Source: Corallococcus caeni (GTDB lineage Bacteria > Myxococcota > Myxococcia > Myxococcales > Myxococcaceae). From it: DNA of 43,576 bases. The position numbers and the translations under genes are program-made. Below the pieces are notes generated by a model. It was not told where the DNA came from, made no database searches, and was given only the letters and a program-made list of their open reading frames with translations. The DNA lies in contig NZ_BTTW01000017.1 of assembly GCF_036245865.1 (NCBI RefSeq), positions 1 through 43,576 of the forward strand, given 5' to 3'. Of this stretch, positions 8,458 to 17,114 are shown in pieces. Each line of letters opens with the position of its first letter. Position 1 is the first letter of the stretch.

Positions 8458-9558
8458 TCAGTCCGCCGGCTCTTCAGCATCCGGAGGCGACGGTTCCTGG
8501 GGGAACTCCACTTCCGGATCGTAGGCGTCGCTCGAGTCCATCCCCGTCGCCTCCTCATCGGGGTCGGCGTCGTGCGCGTCCGGCTCCGCCGCGTCCTCAG
8601 CGGAGTCGCCTTCGTCCTCCGCTGTCGTGTCCTCTCCGAGAACAGGAAGGACCTCCGGCATGTCGAACCGCACGAGGGCGGGCGCCGCCACCGGCTTCGT
8701 CTTGCATCCCCGCTTGTCGAGGAACAAGTCCAGTGCGACCACCTCGCTCCAGCGCCGCGGATCATCGAGAGAGACGCTGCTGGTGAAGGTCTCCGTCGCA
8801 CCGGCCGCCAGGCTGAAGTTGCGCAGGGAGTCCGCCAACACGGAGGCCCTGTCCTCGCTCACGTCCTCGTCCTCGCCGTACCCCTGGACGCAAGCATCGC
8901 CAGTGATGCGCCGGGCGCTCACGTTCTTCACCGTGTACTGGAGGGAGTACTCGTTGTCTTCGCCTGTCTTTCGCAGGTCGACGTCGGACAGCACGAGCGC
9001 TCCGGGCTGTGGCGGTCCCGGCCGACGGGGCGCCGGCGCGTCCGCGGCGGCAGGGCTTCCCGTGGGACGCAGTCGCAACGGCTCGCTGGTCCCCTGGAAT
9101 CCGTCTTGCGAGCAGTGAAACTCCCGGGCCGTGTACAGGAGCACCGTCAGGGCATCCTTCCAGAGGTCCTCCATCACGTAGGCGCGGTCGACGAAGACGT
9201 CGTCGGTGCCGCCCTTCACGGTGATGCGCCCCAGCTCCGCTTCATGGATGACGAAGCCCTTCTCGTCCAACAGCGCCAGGCACGTGGCTCCACGCGCCTG
9301 CGCCGTCCCCGGGTTGGTGAGCGTGTAGGTGACGTCCACGGTATACGGGGTGGTGCGCTGGAGGGTCACGCCGGAGAACTTCAACGGCTTCGCGACCGGC
9401 TTCGTGTCCGGCACACCCACCTGCACCCGGGATCCGCCGCCCGCGTCAGGTACGGCGCTCACCTGGGGCTGTTCCTTCCTGCAGCCCGCCCCCCATAGCG
9501 CCGCGCTCCCCACGAGCCACGCGCACAGGGTCCGCGCCCTCCAGTCACTCCGCATCAT
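8458..9558 (-). CDS. Lipoprotein, paralogue 3 of a tandem family
   Basis: This protein of about 366 residues has a lipobox (WGAGC) and two copies of a beta-rich domain. The first carries TYTLTNPGTAQARG and a conserved Cys (TCLALLDEKG); the second carries YTVKNVSARR with its own Cys. A long acidic C-terminal tail (Glu/Asp/Ala/Pro-rich, about the last 70 residues) sets it apart from its two paralogues. The ATG at 9558 has GAGG upstream, and its start overlaps the stop of paralogue 2, so translation is coupled. The beta domains look like Ig/CARDB-like modules, perhaps for binding at the cell surface. Function unknown. Confidence 0.8.
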   Translation of the reverse strand: MMRSDWRARTLCAWLVGSAALWGAGCRKEQPQVSAVPDAGGGSRVQVGVPDTKPVAKPLKFSGVTLQRTTPYTVDVTYTLTNPGTAQARGATCLALLDEKGFVIHEAELGRITVKGGTDDVFVDRAYVMEDLWKDALTVLLYTAREFHCSQDGFQGTSEPLRLRPTGSPAAADAPAPRRPGPPQPGALVLSDVDLRKTGEDNEYSLQYTVKNVSARRITGDACVQGYGEDEDVSEDRASVLADSLRNFSLAAGATETFTSSVSLDDPRRWSEVVALDLFLDKRGCKTKPVAAPALVRFDMPEVLPVLGEDTTAEDEGDSAEDAAEPDAHDADPDEEATGMDSSDAYDPEVEFPQEPSPPDAEEPAD

Positions 9559-10483
9559 GATGCGCCTCTTCACTGCCGGCCTCCGCCGGGAGGTTGACCG
9601 GCAGGCCCGGGTTTCCGGCGCCCCCGGACATCACGCAGCCATAGGGGTCCACGAAGAAGCGCAGCACCGTGGCCTCGCCCCAGTGTCTGTCCTTGTGGAA
9701 GGCCACGGGGACCGTCTGGGTGGATGAAGCCGCCGGGGCCAGGTCGAACTCCCCGACGTCGACCTCTTCCAGTGCGTAGGAGCCTTCCCGCGCATAGGCC
9801 CGCAGGCACCCCGACGCCGAGGCCCGATGGCCGCTCACGTTCTTCACCGTGTACGTGAGGGAAGGGCCCGGCGGCGTCCCGCCCCGTCGCAACTGGAGGC
9901 CGGACACTTCGAAGTCCTCCGGCGTCGAATCCGGCGGCAGCTTGGGCACCGGCAGGCCCGCGGGCGCGGGGGCTCCCGTCGGGAGCAGGGCGAAGGGCTC
10001 ACTGGTCCGCCTGGCGCGGTCGTCGTAGCAGAGGGTGTCGTACGCCGTCGTGTAGAGGATCAAGGAGCGGGCCTGGTTCCACCGCAGGTCGTCCACGCTC
10101 GTCGAGTCCTCGAACGTGTCGTCCCCTCCGCCCTTCACGGTCACGAAGCCAATCGTCTGGGAACTGATGGCGAGGCCGTGCTCATCCACCAGCATCAGGC
10201 ACGTGTTCCCGCGCCCCTGCGCCGTGCCCGGGTTGGTGAGCGTGTAGCTCACGGTCACGCCGCCGTCCGCCACGCGCTTCAGCCCCACGTTCGAGAAGCG
10301 CAGGGGCTTCGAAATCCTCGCGACCGTCCCCGCGTCCGGGATGCCCGCATCCACCGTGGCGACCACCACGCCCGCGTCCACGGGTGCGCTCGCCGCGGGC
10401 GCGTCCTTCTTGCACCCGGCGCACCACACCGCCGCGAGGCCCAACACCACCCCGCCCAGCACCTTCAGCGGATCACTCCCCAT
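9545..10483 (-). CDS. Lipoprotein, paralogue 2 of a tandem family
   Basis: This 312-residue lipoprotein (lipobox VWCAGC) has the same two-domain layout as its neighbours: TVSYTLTNPGTAQGRG then TYTVKNVSGHRAS. Each half contains a conserved Cys pair. The start ATG at 10483 overlaps the 3' end of paralogue 1 by 11 bases, and its stop overlaps the start of paralogue 3, so the three genes form one translationally coupled operon. A 31-base stretch (9831-9861) is identical to 10861-10891 in paralogue 1, which points to fairly recent duplication or gene conversion. Molecular role unknown. Confidence 0.82.
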   Translation of the reverse strand: MGSDPLKVLGGVVLGLAAVWCAGCKKDAPAASAPVDAGVVVATVDAGIPDAGTVARISKPLRFSNVGLKRVADGGVTVSYTLTNPGTAQGRGNTCLMLVDEHGLAISSQTIGFVTVKGGGDDTFEDSTSVDDLRWNQARSLILYTTAYDTLCYDDRARRTSEPFALLPTGAPAPAGLPVPKLPPDSTPEDFEVSGLQLRRGGTPPGPSLTYTVKNVSGHRASASGCLRAYAREGSYALEEVDVGEFDLAPAASSTQTVPVAFHKDRHWGEATVLRFFVDPYGCVMSGGAGNPGLPVNLPAEAGSEEAHHDAE

Positions 10484-11513
10484 GGGGGGCCTGCTGGTCG
10501 CTCTTGAACTCCTCTTCCGGGTCGTGGGCGCCGCTCGAGTCCATCCCCGTTTCGTCCTCGGGGTCCCCGGCGGGCTCGGACTCCACCCCCTCCTGGGGCG
10601 CATGGACCGACGCGGGCTTCATGAACTTGAAGCCCGTGTTGTCGGTATCCGCGTAGTCCGCGCAGCCATAGGGACTGGTGAAGAGGCGCAGCACCGTCAC
10701 CCGATCCCAGTTCCGGTCATTGTCGAAGATGACGAAGTCCTTGATGGTCTCCGAAGCCCCCGGAGCCAGGTTGAAGTCTCCCTCCGGCGACTCCTCCAGA
10801 TGGGGGGCGCCCTCCGGCCCCACGTAGGCCCGCAGGCACCCCGAGCCCGCCGCCCGGTGTCCGCTCACGTTCTTCACCGTGTACGTGAGGGTGTAGTCGT
10901 CGGACAGCCCGGCCTGGATCAGCTCGACGCCGGACACCTCGAAGTCGGTGGCCTGCGAATCCTGGAGGGCCTGGGGGGCGGGGGCGTCCGCCGGAGCAGG
11001 CTGGCCCGTGGGCAGCAGGCGCAGCAGCTCACTCGTCGCACTGAGCACTCCGCTGGAACAGCGGTTATCGCCCGCCGTGTAGAGCATCACGGTCCGGGTC
11101 TGCTTCCAGGCCGTCACGCCCAGCGACACCTTGTCCTCGAACGAGTCCGTCGTCCCGCCCTTCACGGTGATGCCGCCCATGCGCTTCACTTCGATGACCA
11201 TGCCCTGGTCGTCGAGCAGGGACAGGCACGCATCCCCGCGCCCCTGCGCCGTCCCCGGGTTGGTCAGCGTGTAGGTCACCATCAAGGTGGTGCCCTGGGG
11301 CCAGAGCGCCACGTCCGAGAACCGCAGCGGCTTCACCACCTTCGCGACCGTCCCCGCGTTCGGAACGCCCGCGTCGGCCACGGCCACCACGCCCGCGTCC
11401 ACGGGCGCGCTCGCCTGGGGCTGCTCCTTCTTGCACCCGGCGCCCCACACCGCCGCGCAGCCCAGCAACAGCACACCCAGCACGTTCCCGCGCCGCTGAT
11501 CACTCCGCATCAT
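10473..11513 (-). CDS. Lipoprotein, paralogue 1 (first gene of the tandem operon)
   Basis: This 346-residue lipoprotein starts MMRSDQ at ATG 11513, with GGAGGGG six bases upstream. The signal peptide ends at WGAGC. It carries MVTYTLTNPGTAQGRG and LTYTVKNVSGHRAA, marking two related beta-rich modules, and a short acidic tail ending in a DSSGAHDPEEE-like segment also seen in paralogue 3. It is the promoter-proximal gene of the three. An upstream in-frame ATG at 11675 is ignored because the extension would run through the promoter and mask the signal peptide. Confidence 0.82.
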   Translation of the reverse strand: MMRSDQRRGNVLGVLLLGCAAVWGAGCKKEQPQASAPVDAGVVAVADAGVPNAGTVAKVVKPLRFSDVALWPQGTTLMVTYTLTNPGTAQGRGDACLSLLDDQGMVIEVKRMGGITVKGGTTDSFEDKVSLGVTAWKQTRTVMLYTAGDNRCSSGVLSATSELLRLLPTGQPAPADAPAPQALQDSQATDFEVSGVELIQAGLSDDYTLTYTVKNVSGHRAAGSGCLRAYVGPEGAPHLEESPEGDFNLAPGASETIKDFVIFDNDRNWDRVTVLRLFTSPYGCADYADTDNTGFKFMKPASVHAPQEGVESEPAGDPEDETGMDSSGAHDPEEEFKSDQQAPHGE

Positions 11514-11546
11514 GAAGCCCCCTCCACTGCACTTTTGCCGTCGGGT

Positions 11547-11576
11547 TTCATATGGGACACCGCCACGGCGCGGCAA
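11547..11576 (-). promoter_or_regulatory. Candidate sigma-70-type promoter of the lipoprotein operon
   Basis: On the minus strand TTGCCG (11571-11576) and TATGAA (11547-11552) are separated by 18 bases and lie about 35 bases upstream of the first lipoprotein ATG. Each hexamer matches consensus at four of six positions. Confidence 0.4.
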
Positions 11577-11637
11577 GACGGCCCACTTCGCACGTGCTTG
11601 ACGCGGCAGGGCCGGAGCGCTCGGATGCGCGGCACCT

Positions 11638-13302
11638 ATGCCCACTCCCAAGCTGCTCACCCGCGCGGAAGCCACCGACTACCAGGAAACGTCCCGCAGC
11701 GCCGACGTGGTCGCCTTCGTCGACGCCCTGTGTGCCCAGACGAAGCTCGCGAAGCGCGTGGACTTCGGCCAGAGCGGTGAAGGCCAGCCGCTCATGGCGC
11801 TCATCCTCAGCGACCGCAACTGCTTCACGCCGGAGCTGGCGCAGAAGCAGAAGAAGATCGTCGTGATGGTGGAGGCCAACATCCACGCCGGAGAGGTGGA
11901 GGGCAAGGAGACCCTCCAGGCGCTCGCGCGCGACCTCACGCTCACGTCCCTGGGCAAGAAGCTGTTGGACCGGCTGTGCCTCGTGTTCGTCCCCAACTTC
12001 AACCCGGACGGCAACGACCGCATCAGCAAGGGCAACCGCGCGTTGGATTTGAAGAACCTGGAGGGCCAGGTGAACCCGCCCGGCGGCGTGGGCATGCGCT
12101 ACACGGGCGAGGGCTGGAACCTCAACCGCGACAACATGAAGCAGGAGGCGCCGGAGACGCGCGCCATGGCGAAGCTGTACCAGACGTGGTGGCCGCACCT
12201 CTTCGTGGACTGCCACACCACCGACGGCAGCATCCACGGCTTCGACCTCACCTTCGACATCCCCCACGGCAACGCGGACCTCATGCACATGTCGCGGGAC
12301 TTCAACCGCGAGCTGGCCGAGCGCGTGTCCGCCGCCGTGAAGAAGAAGCACGGCTTCGACAGCTTCTGGTACGGCAACTTCCTCAAGGAAGGCGACCCGA
12401 CCTCCGGCTGGCACACCTACCCCGCGCTGCCCCGCTTCGGCAGCCACTACCGGGGCCTGCTGGGCCGGCTGGACGTGCTGCTGGAGACCTACAGCTACAT
12501 CGACTTCCCCCGCCGCTGCGCCGTCATCCGCGCGTGGGTGCTGGAGCTCATCCGCGACGCCGCCCGCTACGCGAAGGACTACCGCACCGCCACGTCCTTC
12601 GAGGAGTCCGCCATCATCGCGCGCGGCAAGTCCCCCGACGCGAAGGAGTGGGTGGGCATCAACTTCGGCGTCGCCCAGCGCGACGCGGAAGGGGCGCTGG
12701 TGTTCGACTACCCGGCCTACGTGCTGGGCAAGGACATCGCCACCATCAGCTCCTTCGACGAGGCCAGCATCCAGGCGCGCCGCTACCCGGGCAAGCGCAA
12801 GAAGGTCTACAAGACGCCGCACTACCGCACCTTCGTGCCCACGCAGTCGGTGAGCACGCCGTCCGCGTACCTGGTGCCCGCGTCGCTCGCGTCCCGCCTG
12901 GAAGGCCACGGCATCCGCTTCGAGAAGCTGGCCAAGGCCCAGCGCTTCCAGGTGGACAGCTACCGCATCGCGCGCAAGGAGGAGACCTTCAGCCCGGACG
13001 TCGCCGCCAACGTGCCGCCGCCGGGCCAGGACGAGGTCCCCTTGAGCCAGAAGCCCAAGCCGGTGCGCTTCGAGACCATCCTCACCGTGGCCGCCGAACG
13101 CTCCGAGCAGGAGTTCCCCGCCGGCACCCTCAAGGTCCCCACCGACCAGCGCACGGGCACGCTCATCACCTACCTGCTGGAGCCGCACTCGGACGACGGC
13201 TTCTGCCGCTGGCAGTTCCTGGATGACAGCCTCAAGGTGGGCGAGCTGTACCCCATCCACCGCGTCGTGGAGGCCACGCGTCCCCCCCTGAAGGTGGAGT
13301 AG
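11638..13302 (+). CDS. M14-family zinc carboxypeptidase-like protein
   Basis: This 554-residue protein has the M14 zinc ligands: HAGE (H83 and E86) and the third His in FVDCHTTDG (about H193). VPNFNPDG and GWNLNRD also match the substrate-binding region of carboxypeptidases. The N-terminal domain (about 1-300) is the peptidase; the remaining ~250 residues form an extra domain I do not recognise. There is no obvious signal peptide, so as read it would be cytosolic, which is unusual for M14 enzymes. It probably trims C-terminal residues from peptides or peptidoglycan fragments. It is divergent from the lipoprotein operon. Confidence 0.85.
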   Translation: MPTPKLLTRAEATDYQETSRSADVVAFVDALCAQTKLAKRVDFGQSGEGQPLMALILSDRNCFTPELAQKQKKIVVMVEANIHAGEVEGKETLQALARDLTLTSLGKKLLDRLCLVFVPNFNPDGNDRISKGNRALDLKNLEGQVNPPGGVGMRYTGEGWNLNRDNMKQEAPETRAMAKLYQTWWPHLFVDCHTTDGSIHGFDLTFDIPHGNADLMHMSRDFNRELAERVSAAVKKKHGFDSFWYGNFLKEGDPTSGWHTYPALPRFGSHYRGLLGRLDVLLETYSYIDFPRRCAVIRAWVLELIRDAARYAKDYRTATSFEESAIIARGKSPDAKEWVGINFGVAQRDAEGALVFDYPAYVLGKDIATISSFDEASIQARRYPGKRKKVYKTPHYRTFVPTQSVSTPSAYLVPASLASRLEGHGIRFEKLAKAQRFQVDSYRIARKEETFSPDVAANVPPPGQDEVPLSQKPKPVRFETILTVAAERSEQEFPAGTLKVPTDQRTGTLITYLLEPHSDDGFCRWQFLDDSLKVGELYPIHRVVEATRPPLKVE

Positions 13303-13327
13303 GCATCACACCTCCGGACGCCTCCCC

Positions 13328-13354
13328 GCCCCCGGGTCTGTCATCCCCGGGGGC
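13328..13354 (+). terminator. GC-rich hairpin after the M14 peptidase gene
   Basis: A perfect 9-bp stem (GCCCCCGGG / CCCGGGGGC) with a 9-base loop lies 25 bases after the stop codon. There is no T-run, so it may be a weak or Rho-assisted terminator. Confidence 0.45.
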
Positions 13355-13419
13355 ATTGCCCCTAGACTGGTGCCCGCAGGACCCGCGGAGATGGTGCGGG
13401 GGCACGCGGGAGGCCCCGG

Positions 13420-16200
13420 ATGGCTGGCATGAGGCAAACGCCCCGGGGCACGCGCCTTCCGGGGCGTGAAGGCATGACGCGCGTGGGAGGCGTGCTGGCC
13501 CTGGCGCTCTGCATGGCCCTGGGCTTCGTGGCCGTGCGCGCCTGGAGGCAGCGAGCCACCGGGCTGGAGACCCCGGCGCTGTGGCTCTCCGACGCGCCCC
13601 ACCGTCCCCTGGAGGTGCGGCTGAGCCTCCCCGCCGCGGACGTGTACCGCCCCTATGCGCCGCCCCGCGGTGGGGACACGCTGGCCCCGCCGGTGCCCCT
13701 GGGCGCGCTGTCCCACCTGGAGGAGCGCGGGGATGCGCACGGCGTGGGCGTCAGCTACCTGCTGCATGGCGACACGGAGCAGGCGCTCGCGTACCTGTCG
13801 CGCACGTCGCCGTCGTTGGACAGGGACAGTGACCTGGCCGCCGTCGCCATCCTGCGCGGCCGCTCCGACGAAGCCCTGACGTTGCTGGACGCCACGCTCG
13901 AGGCCATGCCCGAGCACCCGCAGGCGCGCTGGAACCAGGCCGTGATGGCGCGCGAGCTGGGGCTGACGCTCCTCGCGGCCACGGCGTTCGAGGCCGTGGC
14001 CGCGAAGAACGAGCCCGGCTGGAGCGACGAGGCGCGCGAGCAGGCGCGGACGTTGCGAGCCCGGTTCCAGGCGCGGTCGGAGGCCTGGAAGGCCACGCGC
14101 GAGGCGCTCCTCGCCCGGCTGCGCTCGTCCCAGGCGCCGCTGCCGTTGGACGGAGCGGCCCGCTTCCCGGGCCTGGCGCGCGAGTCCTTCTACGAGCTGC
14201 TGGCGACGGCGGAGGACCCCGCGCGGGTGGAGGCGCTGCTGCCGCTGGCGCGGGTGCTGGACCACGCGGCCGGAGGCACCGTGCTGGAGGACACCGTGCG
14301 GCGGGTGGCGGCGCTGGACTTCGCGCGCCGGGCGCCGCTCGCGCGGGAGTACGCGAAGCTGGTGCAGGACGCGCACCCCAACCCGGCGAGCCTCATCGAA
14401 CGGCTGCGCCAGGAGGCCACGGCGAAGGACGTGCTGCTGGGCGCGCTCCTGCGCACGCCGGGCGTGGCGCGCACGCATGAGGAGCTGCGCGCCCTGACGG
14501 TGGGGGAGACGGATCCATGGGTCCTCTCGCGGGTGGCGCTGGAGGAGGCGCGGCTGGACGACCTGGCGGGACAGGGGCCCCAGGCCGGGGACCGGCTGCG
14601 GCAGGTGCTGAAGGACTGCCGCGCGCACAAGCTGCCCTTGAAATGCGTGGACGTGCTCCTGCGGTTGAGCAGCCGCGCGACCGCGTCGAACCGGCTGGTG
14701 GAGGCAGAGGAGGCCGCGAGCACCGCGTGGCAGGAGGCCGCCGCGCTGGGCGAATGGGACCGCGAGGGCTCGGCGCTGGTGATGCTGGCCAACGCGACGC
14801 GCTTCCAGGTGCGGGTGGCGCTCGCGCGCGCCTATCTCACCGAGTCCCTGGCCCGCCAGCCCGATGACTGCAAGGCGCGCACGCAGGCGCACCTCAACCT
14901 GGCCTCGCTGGCGCTGATGCGCTTCCGCCCACAGGAGGCGCGGCAGGAGCTGGAGGAGTCGCTGGCGTGCGGTCAGTCCCCCGGTCTCCAGGGGGCGTGG
15001 ATCCTCGCGGACCTGGCGCGCCTGGCGCCACGGCCGTCCGACGCGGCACGCCTGAGCGCGGAGCTGAGCCGGGTGTCGCCGCTGCGGGAGAACGCGGGGC
15101 GGCGGGTGCTGGCCACGCTCATCCGGGGACGCTTCGAGGTGGACCGCGACTGGCGCGAGGGCCAGCGGGTGCTCCGGCAGACCATCGCGGAGGCGGAGCC
15201 GCTCTTGCGCGTGAACGCGGATGCGCGCGACGCCAGGGCGGTGGCCTTCCAGACGCTGGCGGTGAGCGCGGGCCACGCCGGGGCCTTCCGCGAAGCCATG
15301 GAGGTGGTGGCGGAGAGCCTCCAGGTGCCCGTGCCGGAAGGCTGCGTGCTGGCGGCGGCGGTGGAGGCCGAGCGCACGGTGACGGTGGTGCGCGGGCCGG
15401 GGGGCCAGGTGCAGGGGCGCTATGACGCCTCGCGCACCATGCCCCTGCGCGATGACCTGACGGGGCTGGTGCCCGGGGAGCTGGTGGACCTGCTGCGAGA
15501 CTGCCCCCGCGTGGCGGTGCTGGCCGCGCCGCCGCTGGACAGCCGCGCGGGCCTCCTGCCGGCGGACCTGGCCTGGAGCTACCGGGTCGGTACGGGCGTG
15601 CCCGCGACCTCCCCCGCGAAGCCCCCGCTGCACGTCGTCGTCTCGGACGTGGAGCCGCCGATGACGCTGCGGCTGGCGCGGTTGCCTTCCGCGACGGACG
15701 TGGACCTGGCGGGGGCGCAGCGGCTGTTGCGGCTCAAGGGCGCGCAGGCCACGCCCGAGCGCGTGCTGGAGGCGATGGAGCAGGCCACGGACATCGACAT
15801 CCACGCGCACGGCGTGGTGGACCGCGCGCTGTCGGACGCCACGGTCATCGCGCTGTCGCCGCAGCAGGACGGCCACTACGCGCTGACCGCGGAGGAGCTG
15901 CGCCGCCGTCACCTGCAGGGCGCGCCGCTGGTGGTGCTGGGCGCGTGCAGCGCGGCCCGTCTGCCGCCCATCCTGCATGAGACGTCATCACTGCCGCAGG
16001 CGTTCGTCGCGTCGGGAGCCCGGGCCGTCTTCGCCGCCACGGCGGAGATCCCCAACGACGCGGGCGCCTTCTTCCGCGCGGTGCGCGAGCGCATCCAGTC
16101 CGGCGAGGAGCCCTCCCAGGCCCTGCGGGCCGAGCGCCTCGGCTGGCACCAGAAACAGCCCGGCATGCGCTGGGTGGACAAGGTCCTGCTGTACCAGTAG
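13420..16200 (+). CDS. Membrane-anchored TPR protein with C-terminal CHAT protease domain
   Basis: This 926-residue protein has one N-terminal transmembrane segment (about residues 24-41), a long helical TPR-like region (about 95-650, Ala/Leu/Arg-rich) and a C-terminal CHAT domain, the caspase-like clan CD peptidase fold. The catalytic His is in DIHAHG (about H797) and the catalytic Cys in LGACSAA (about C843); both are present, so it should be active. The ATG at 13420 has GGGAGG upstream. TPR-CHAT proteins are known as regulated proteases in bacterial immunity and cell-death systems, but no gasdermin, effector or CRISPR partner is visible here. It ends convergently, 14 bases from the JmjC paralogue cluster. 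Confidence 0.88.
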   Translation: MAGMRQTPRGTRLPGREGMTRVGGVLALALCMALGFVAVRAWRQRATGLETPALWLSDAPHRPLEVRLSLPAADVYRPYAPPRGGDTLAPPVPLGALSHLEERGDAHGVGVSYLLHGDTEQALAYLSRTSPSLDRDSDLAAVAILRGRSDEALTLLDATLEAMPEHPQARWNQAVMARELGLTLLAATAFEAVAAKNEPGWSDEAREQARTLRARFQARSEAWKATREALLARLRSSQAPLPLDGAARFPGLARESFYELLATAEDPARVEALLPLARVLDHAAGGTVLEDTVRRVAALDFARRAPLAREYAKLVQDAHPNPASLIERLRQEATAKDVLLGALLRTPGVARTHEELRALTVGETDPWVLSRVALEEARLDDLAGQGPQAGDRLRQVLKDCRAHKLPLKCVDVLLRLSSRATASNRLVEAEEAASTAWQEAAALGEWDREGSALVMLANATRFQVRVALARAYLTESLARQPDDCKARTQAHLNLASLALMRFRPQEARQELEESLACGQSPGLQGAWILADLARLAPRPSDAARLSAELSRVSPLRENAGRRVLATLIRGRFEVDRDWREGQRVLRQTIAEAEPLLRVNADARDARAVAFQTLAVSAGHAGAFREAMEVVAESLQVPVPEGCVLAAAVEAERTVTVVRGPGGQVQGRYDASRTMPLRDDLTGLVPGELVDLLRDCPRVAVLAAPPLDSRAGLLPADLAWSYRVGTGVPATSPAKPPLHVVVSDVEPPMTLRLARLPSATDVDLAGAQRLLRLKGAQATPERVLEAMEQATDIDIHAHGVVDRALSDATVIALSPQQDGHYALTAEELRRRHLQGAPLVVLGACSAARLPPILHETSSLPQAFVASGARAVFAATAEIPNDAGAFFRAVRERIQSGEEPSQALRAERLGWHQKQPGMRWVDKVLLYQ

Positions 16201-16214
16201 CGCCGGGCGCGGCT

Positions 16215-17114
16215 TCAGTCCCTCGGAGGCAGGGGCGACGGCTGGGGCTCCGCGTCGACGTCCCAGGTCACGTTGGGCTCAGGCAGCGCGAAGGCTTCGA
16301 ACGAGACGGCGACACCGCCGTCTGGCGCACTGAAGCCGTACCACCACCCCACCGGCAGCAGCACGCACTCCCCGGGCGACAGCGTCACCTCCAGGCGCAA
16401 CGGCGCCTCGTCGACCCCGGATTCGGACGACGCCGTCGTCACCCGCCGCAGCTCGAACGCCGGCACGAGCTGGAGCCGCCGCTCCCCGTGCACCTGCGCC
16501 AGCAGCACGTTGTTCCGCCCCGCGCGCAGGGGGACCTCCGCCCCGGCCGGCTCCCACCACAGGCGGGGTTCGCACGCGCGCGCGTCCTCCGCCGTGAAGC
16601 CCCGGAGCGTCGTCAGGCCCTGTGCCAGTGACTCCAGCCGGGGGTCCTCGAACAACGGCACGCAGCACGCGTGCTTCGCCTCACGCGCGCCCAGCAGCGC
16701 GGCGACGTCCTCGCGGCTCCAGGCGCGAGACTCCAGCGACGCGCTCCAGCCCTCCCGCAGCACCACGGGCAGGTTGTCGAAGTAGTAGCGCTCGAAGAAC
16801 GCGGCGGGCGTCAGCGCGTCATGCCGGTCCACCCGTGGAGGCCCTTCCGTCTGCTGGAACAGCTCCGCGTACACGTCCAGCAGTCCCTCCAGCTTGCGCT
16901 GCATGCCCACCGCGCGCAGCGCTCCCGCGACGAGGGGCTCCTGCTGCTCCACCTCCACCGCGCGTTGCGCCTGCTCCGGCGTCACGCCCGCCTTCTCCAG
17001 CGACGCCACCAGCTCCTTCGGCGACGCGCCGCGCACCAGGTTCTCCACCAGCCACCGCCGCCACTCGGGCGTCAGCGGCGAGGTCCCCGCATCCACTTCT
17101 CTCGATGCTCTCAT
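16215..17114 (-). CDS. JmjC/cupin-like protein lacking the iron ligands (probable pseudoenzyme)
   Basis: This 299-residue protein is the third minus-strand paralogue in the hydroxylase cluster. It shares the N-terminal W..WL.ENL.RG module (about residues 17-50) and the double-stranded beta-helix core. At the positions where its two neighbours have the iron-binding H-x-D, it has R-A-G (about 197-199), and where they have the distal His in VGWWH it has Tyr (VGWWY, Y259). All three metal ligands are therefore missing while the frame stays open and the core motifs are kept. The ATG at 17114 has GGAGGAG upstream and overlaps the stop of the upstream paralogue (ATGA). It may bind a substrate or regulate its partners. 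Confidence 0.85.
   Translation of the reverse strand: MRASREVDAGTSPLTPEWRRWLVENLVRGASPKELVASLEKAGVTPEQAQRAVEVEQQEPLVAGALRAVGMQRKLEGLLDVYAELFQQTEGPPRVDRHDALTPAAFFERYYFDNLPVVLREGWSASLESRAWSREDVAALLGAREAKHACCVPLFEDPRLESLAQGLTTLRGFTAEDARACEPRLWWEPAGAEVPLRAGRNNVLLAQVHGERRLQLVPAFELRRVTTASSESGVDEAPLRLEVTLSPGECVLLPVGWWYGFSAPDGGVAVSFEAFALPEPNVTWDVDAEPQPSPLPPRD

Noticed and set aside
11598..11620. Possible promoter (TTGACG) upstream of the M14 peptidase
   Set aside because: The matching -10 position (TCGGAT) is poor and would place the start only a few bases before the ATG.
13306..15978. 890-codon minus-strand open frame over the CHAT gene
   Set aside because: Composition is dominated by Arg, Gln, Ala and Pro with no motif; the opposite strand encodes an intact CHAT domain with catalytic residues.
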